DNA of 9,192 nucleotides from DATKKM01 sp036741795 (GTDB taxonomy: Bacteria; Chloroflexota; Dehalococcoidia; SM23-28-2; RBG-16-64-32): positions 1 through 9,192 of the forward strand of contig DAINRO010000077.1 of the NCBI GenBank assembly GCA_036741795.1, read 5' to 3'. The notes under the pieces were generated by a model that was not told where the DNA came from, did not search any database, and worked only from the letters and a program-made list of their open reading frames with translations. This document shows positions 5,697-9,192 of the stretch, piece after piece (within the stretch, counting starts at the first letter, position 1; each line of letters begins with the position of its first letter). The translations under genes and the position numbers were made by a program.

Positions 5697-6728
5697 GTGA
5701 CTAACGAGTCCCTAACAGAGCCAAGCATCCGTTATGCAACGGCGCCGGACGGCACCAGTATAGCGTTCTGGACGCTTGGCGAGGGATCGCCCCTGCTCTT
5801 TACACCGCCATACCCCCTGGGAAACATCCGCCTCGAATGGCAGGATCCCCGAGTCCGGGCATTTTACCGTCGGCTGGCGCTGAGCCACACCCTGGTGCGC
5901 TTTGACCCGAGAGGCGCTGGCCTCTCCAGCCGCGAGATGGAAGATTATTCCCTGGAAGCCCGCGTCAGTGATATCGCGGCGGTGGCGGACAAAGCCGGAC
6001 TGGGCCGGTTCGCTCTTTTGGGATTCAGCCACATGGGCCCCCCGGCCGTGACCTATGCCGTCCACCAACCGGAGCGCGTATCCCGCCTGATCCTCTGGTA
6101 CTCCTATGCGCGGTACAAGGACTATGTCCAGAATCCGCGCGTCGAAGCGGCACGCTCGATCATCGAGCGGGACTGGCACCTCTACACGGAACTTGAGGGT
6201 TACCGTGCCACCAACTGGTCCGGTGGCGATGAGGCGCGATGGTACACGGAATTCGTTCGGGAATCCGTGAGTCCGGATGGACTTCGCGCCGCCTTCGATT
6301 CACTGGCCGGGATTGATGTGACGTCAACCCTGGCGCTTATCCAGGCACCAACATTAGTAGTGCACAGGGAAAAGAGCGACATTCTGCCCGTCGAGGTGGC
6401 ACGCGATCTCGCGGCCGCGATCCCCGACGCCCGGCTTGCCCTCGTTGACGGCGCAGGCGTGTCGCCTTTCGGCGAGGGCGCGGAGAGGATACTGAGCGAA
6501 ATCGAGGAGTTCCTTCGGGACCCGGAGGGACCGCCAGATGGCCTGACACCACGCGAGGTCGAAGTCCTCTGTCTTGTCGCCAACGGCAAGAGCAACACCG
6601 ATATAGGGACTGATCTCTCGCTGAGCGTCCGCACCGTGGCGCGCCACGTCACAAATATATACGGCAAGATCGGAGCCCAGAACCGCTCCGAAGCGACCTC
6701 TTACGCCATCCGGCACCGCCTCGTTTAG
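5697..6728 (+). CDS. Alpha/beta-hydrolase fold protein fused to LuxR-type HTH domain
   Basis: A one-component regulator in which an alpha/beta-hydrolase-like domain (about 10-275) precedes a LuxR/GerE DNA-binding domain (about 282-343). The hydrolase part shows the oxyanion-region strand (PLLFTPPYP), RFDPRGAGLS (68-77) and the nucleophile elbow GFSHMG with S111. An acid candidate is D228 (REKSD). At the place of the catalytic His, homologues usually read G-x-x-H-x-P-[WF], but this protein reads GAGVSPF with V255. The HTH part is canonical: LTPREVEVL (283-291), NGKSNTDIGTDLSLSVRTVARHV (296-318) and the final helix to RHRLV. It is probably a ligand sensor rather than an enzyme. The GTG start at 5697 has only AGGG 2 nt upstream. 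TATCCT at 5684-5689 could instead be a -10 box giving a leaderless mRNA. No membrane segment or signal peptide is seen. Confidence 0.92.
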   Translation: MTNESLTEPSIRYATAPDGTSIAFWTLGEGSPLLFTPPYPLGNIRLEWQDPRVRAFYRRLALSHTLVRFDPRGAGLSSREMEDYSLEARVSDIAAVADKAGLGRFALLGFSHMGPPAVTYAVHQPERVSRLILWYSYARYKDYVQNPRVEAARSIIERDWHLYTELEGYRATNWSGGDEARWYTEFVRESVSPDGLRAAFDSLAGIDVTSTLALIQAPTLVVHREKSDILPVEVARDLAAAIPDARLALVDGAGVSPFGEGAERILSEIEEFLRDPEGPPDGLTPREVEVLCLVANGKSNTDIGTDLSLSVRTVARHVTNIYGKIGAQNRSEATSYAIRHRLV

Positions 6729-6756
6729 CCCTCGTCTACGCATTTAACGCCACTCC

Positions 6757-6781
6757 CCGGCTCGTGAGCTGCCTGAGCCGG
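6757..6781 (+). terminator. Possible stem-loop after the hydrolase-LuxR gene
   Basis: CCGGCTC (6757-6763) and GAGCCGG (6775-6781) can form a 7-bp GC-rich stem with an 11-nt loop, 28 nt after the stop. No T-tract follows, so this is not a classic intrinsic terminator. It may still protect the mRNA end or act in a factor-dependent stop. Confidence 0.3.
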
Positions 6782-6938
6782 CAATTCGCCACAAAAGTTG
6801 GAGCGAAAGATACGCGGTTCATTCGATGTGGGCGCATAGCCTCTCGCGGGATGATCGCGGTAACCGGGGAGTCGCCGGACGTCGGATTAGGCCCGGCGCT
6901 TGGCGGCCCCCGGGGACTCGTTCCGGGGAGGTCGAAAA
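6782..6938 (+). promoter_or_regulatory. Leader of the large secreted protein with possible structure
   Basis: The 157 nt before the start at 6939 contain several short complementary arms. CGGTT (6815-6819) pairs with AACCG (6862-6866), enclosing GGC/GCC (6831-6833/6839-6841) and CGCG/CGCG (6845-6848/6856-6859). Near the start, CCCCGG (6908-6913) pairs with CCGGGG (6923-6928). The 3' arm of this last hairpin overlaps the 5' half of the ribosome binding site (GGGGAGG, 6925-6931; 7 nt before ATG), so it could lower translation. No known riboswitch consensus was recognised. The promoter is not clear. Confidence 0.3.
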
Positions 6939-9192
6939 ATGACACGCATCGCACTGGTGATCGGTGCTGTTTTGGTCGCGGGAGTCATGGCGCTTCCGGC
7001 CCGCACAACCGAAGCCAACGGCTGGTTCGTCAACACGACTTCGGACGATTTCGATGGCTTCTGCAACGCTGTTTGTTCGCTGCGGGATGCGATCCACGAG
7101 GCGAACAACAGCCAGCCTCCACACGATATCTACCTCCCGGGCGGAACGTTCACTCTCACCCGGATCGGGGCGCACGAAAACTCGAACGTCACGGGCGACC
7201 TGGACCTGAACAACGACATCTTCATCGAAGGGCAGGGGCCGGAAGAGACGATCATTCAGTCGGGGGTCGGGGACAGGGTTTTTCACGTCACCGGCTCCGT
7301 CGTCATTCAAAGCGTTACGGTTCGTGGCGGAAATATAAACGCCGAGGGCGGCGGCATCCTCAGCACGGGAAGCCTGACGCTGTCAAACACGGTAGTCACG
7401 GGTAACACCGCTTCGGGCTTCGACGGTGGCGGCGTTTACAACACCGGGTCACTGTTCATCAACTACAGCACCCTGGCCAACAACACGGCAAGCGACGACG
7501 GCGGCGGATTGTACAGCACAGGCCCCACGACTATCGATAACTCGACGTTCACCAGCAACGACGTGATTGTTAACAGGGGCGGCGGTGTATACCTCCTGAA
7601 CGCTAACTCGTCAATCAGCAACAGCACCTTCAGCGGCAATACCAGCAACGACTACGGCGGAGGCCTTTACTACGAAGGCGGCACCCACAACCTGACCGGC
7701 AGTTCCATTGTCGGCAACTCCACAGGCGTAACGCCCGGTGGTGGCGGCGGGATCTTCATCGCCAACGGCTCCATTTCCGTCGCCACTTCCACGATCAGCA
7801 GCAATTGGGCCGTTGACGGCGCCGGCATCTTCAACGGCGGCGCCTTCATGAACATCGACAGGAGCAGCGTTCATCACAACATCGCGACGGTCTCGGGCGG
7901 CGGCCTCCTAACGTACGGAATCACCGACGTCTACAACAGCACCATCAGCGGGAATGTCGCGGGCAACCAGGGCGGCGGGATAAACGTGCAGCAGTCCGAG
8001 CTTGCCGTGATCAACAGTACGGTCGCACGCAATAGCGGAGCGTCGGGAGCGGGTATCCACAATGGAGCCGGAGCCCTCGGCGGGGTACGGGCGTTGAACA
8101 GTATCCTCGCCGATAGCACGAAGTCAGGCAATTGCGCTGGGGGCATCGCGTCGAACGGTTTCAACATCAGCAGCGATGCGAGCTGCGCGTTCTTCAATAT
8201 CGGCGACTTCAACAACACCTCGCCCCTGCTGGGCCCCCTGGGTCTGAACGGAGGGCCAACCCGCACCCATGCGCTACTGGACGGCAGTCCGGCGACCGAC
8301 GCCGGTAATCCCGCCGTGTGCTTGGCAGTGGATCAACGGGGCATAACCAGGCCCCAGGGGTTGCGCTGCGACATGGGTGCCTATGAGGCGCTGGACTCCG
8401 ACATGGACGGCGACAGCGACCCATTGGACCCGGACGACGACAACGACAGTCTCCCTGACATCCAGGACCTCTGTCGGACGCTAGCGGAAGATTACGACGG
8501 CTACCAGGACGAAGGCGGCTGCCCGGACCCTGACAACGACGGGGACGGAATCTGCGATCCCGGCCTTGTGAGCGTCTCGTGCTCCGGCGCTGACGTCGGC
8601 CGCTACCTGTGGAAGCTCCCGCTGGGCGGTACTTTCGATTGCCGAAACGTGACCGAGGACTATGACGGATTCCACGACAACGACGGCTGCCCGGAGCCGG
8701 ACAACGACTACGACACCTTCCCCGACCCCGCGGACGACTGTCCCGGCGCGGACTCGAACGCCGGACCGAATGGCATCAGCGACACGGGCGATGAACCCAT
8801 CCTCTACCTGACGCCCTACCAGGCGCGCGAGGACTTCGATGGCGTGATTGACACCGACGGCTGCCACGACAGCCCGGACGACGACTACGACGGCGACGGC
8901 GCGGGGGACGAGACGGAGGTCTTCGGGATGCTCACAGACCCGGTGAACCCGGACACAGACGCGGACGCGGTCATAGACGGGACGGACAACTGTCCCAACT
9001 GGGCGAATACCAGCCAATCCGTCCCCTCGTGGGCGATCCCGGCCAACGACAGCGACTGCGACGGCTGGAACAAGACGCGCGAGCAACACGTCGGCTCCGA
9101 CCCGACGAAGCACTGCAACGGCACCTCCGCGCTCAACGACGAGCCCGACGCCTGGCCCACGGACTTCAACGACAGCAGGTTCACAAACCTGT
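6939..9192 (+). CDS. Large secreted CSLREA / beta-helix / Asp-rich repeat protein, 3' end off window
   Basis: Reading from ATG 6939 gives 751 codons with no stop up to the right edge, so the gene is partial. The ribosome binding site GGAGG (6927-6931), 7 nt upstream, is strong. Domains in order: signal peptide about 1-27 (MTRIALVIGAVLVAGVMA, cleavage near TEA); CSLREA-type motif CSLRDAIHEAN at 46-56; parallel beta-helix about 57-425 with about ten 25-28-residue rungs; choice-of-anchor-Q-like segment about 428-483 (GLNGGPTRTHALL, GSPATDAG, DQRG at 465-468, GAYE at 480-483). An Asp-rich, thrombospondin type-3-like calcium-binding region runs from about 485. The last residues (DAWPTDFNDS) resemble a dockerin-like or EF-hand ending. 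It is probably exported to the cell surface or medium, with Ca-stabilised repeats, for adhesion or polysaccharide interaction. That role is inference; no catalytic residues are assigned. Confidence 0.9.
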   Translation, partial: MTRIALVIGAVLVAGVMALPARTTEANGWFVNTTSDDFDGFCNAVCSLRDAIHEANNSQPPHDIYLPGGTFTLTRIGAHENSNVTGDLDLNNDIFIEGQGPEETIIQSGVGDRVFHVTGSVVIQSVTVRGGNINAEGGGILSTGSLTLSNTVVTGNTASGFDGGGVYNTGSLFINYSTLANNTASDDGGGLYSTGPTTIDNSTFTSNDVIVNRGGGVYLLNANSSISNSTFSGNTSNDYGGGLYYEGGTHNLTGSSIVGNSTGVTPGGGGGIFIANGSISVATSTISSNWAVDGAGIFNGGAFMNIDRSSVHHNIATVSGGGLLTYGITDVYNSTISGNVAGNQGGGINVQQSELAVINSTVARNSGASGAGIHNGAGALGGVRALNSILADSTKSGNCAGGIASNGFNISSDASCAFFNIGDFNNTSPLLGPLGLNGGPTRTHALLDGSPATDAGNPAVCLAVDQRGITRPQGLRCDMGAYEALDSDMDGDSDPLDPDDDNDSLPDIQDLCRTLAEDYDGYQDEGGCPDPDNDGDGICDPGLVSVSCSGADVGRYLWKLPLGGTFDCRNVTEDYDGFHDNDGCPEPDNDYDTFPDPADDCPGADSNAGPNGISDTGDEPILYLTPYQAREDFDGVIDTDGCHDSPDDDYDGDGAGDETEVFGMLTDPVNPDTDADAVIDGTDNCPNWANTSQSVPSWAIPANDSDCDGWNKTREQHVGSDPTKHCNGTSALNDEPDAWPTDFNDSRFTNL
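7347..8132 (+). repeat. About ten imperfect 75-84-bp repeats encoding beta-helix rungs
   Basis: Each unit begins with GGG[ILV] or a variant (GAGI, AGI), then a short segment, then [NS]ST[IFLV]xxN and an Ala/Gly/Asp-rich turn. Units start near residues 137, 163, 188 and on to 371 (AGIHN), with lengths of 25-28 residues. Conserved Gly and Asn at fixed places suit the turns and Asn ladder of a right-handed parallel beta-helix. DNA identity between units is low, so this is an old protein repeat rather than a recent tandem duplication. Confidence 0.75.
8487..8900 (+). repeat. Three Asp/Cys-rich calcium-binding type repeats about 57 residues apart
   Basis: The pattern E-D-[YF]-D-G-x-x-D-x-[DG]-G-C, followed closely by an Asp/Pro-rich stretch, occurs at residues 517, 573 and 631 of the secreted protein. 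The first two copies continue as P-[DE]-P-D-N-D; the third reads HDSPDDD. DxCP motifs (DDCP, and DNCP further on) lie after the second and third units. This matches the thrombospondin type-3 style seen in outer-surface and OmpA-associated proteins, where Asp side chains bind calcium and the cysteines may form disulfides. Confidence 0.7.

Noticed and set aside
6764..7405. Plus-strand frame of 213 codons overlapping the start of the secreted protein
   Set aside because: It is Arg/Gly/His-rich without domain signs and overlaps the signal peptide and CSLREA segment in another frame; the frame from 6939 has the ribosome binding site and clear domains.
7347..8132. Tandem repeats as a CRISPR or mobile element
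   Set aside because: The periodicity is at protein level with in-frame 75-84-bp units and low DNA identity, with no constant repeat and spacer structure.
8481..9113. Minus-strand frame of 210 codons in the Asp-rich region
   Set aside because: Its Val/Arg/Ala-rich product is the reverse reading of GAC/GGC-rich codons; the plus strand encodes calcium-binding repeats.

Overview
The window is a GC-rich bacterial chromosomal segment with short intergenic gaps and genes on both strands. It has no rRNA, tRNA, CRISPR array, transposase or phage gene. GTG and TTG starts with good ribosome binding sites are common. A CSLREA/beta-helix/choice-of-anchor-Q/Asp-rich secreted protein, an alpha/beta-hydrolase-LuxR fusion and a Cys-less MerR regulator sit among housekeeping genes. 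This mix suggests a Chloroflexota (Dehalococcoidia-like) metagenomic assembly. That placement is inference from gene style, not from a marker gene. Two runs of exactly 100 N (1746-1845 and 4467-4566) look like scaffold-gap placeholders, and each damages a gene.

Left part (1-2132): a polar amino-acid ABC importer is cut by the left edge. Its permease overlaps its ATPase by 4 bp (GTGA), and the solute-binding protein is presumably upstream. It converges on a minus-strand short-chain dehydrogenase whose catalytic core is lost in the first N-run.

Middle (2133-4464): a divergent intergenic region with a perfect 13-bp palindrome leads to an unrecognised 246-residue protein. Its eight strand-like segments suggest a compact TIM-type barrel, and it ends in an acidic His/Asp tail. 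A 179-bp intergenic region follows, with a recognisable promoter, a 14-bp perfect palindrome and a 12-bp inverted repeat. It precedes a MerR-family regulator, which converges on a membrane-anchored secreted protein with a CopC-like domain.

Right part (4567-9192): the second N-run holds the start of proB (glutamate 5-kinase with C-terminal PUA domain). After 59 bp comes an alpha/beta-hydrolase fused to a LuxR-type DNA-binding domain. It has the serine-nucleophile elbow but a valine where the catalytic histidine is expected. A 210-bp leader with possible secondary structure precedes a very large secreted protein running off the right edge. This last gene has no stop codon in the window and is easily missed; it is read directly from the sequence as one open frame from 6939 to 9192.

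No clearly new multi-gene system is visible. The best leads are the probably inactive hydrolase sensor, the unassigned barrel-like protein, and the operator-like palindromes before the MerR gene.
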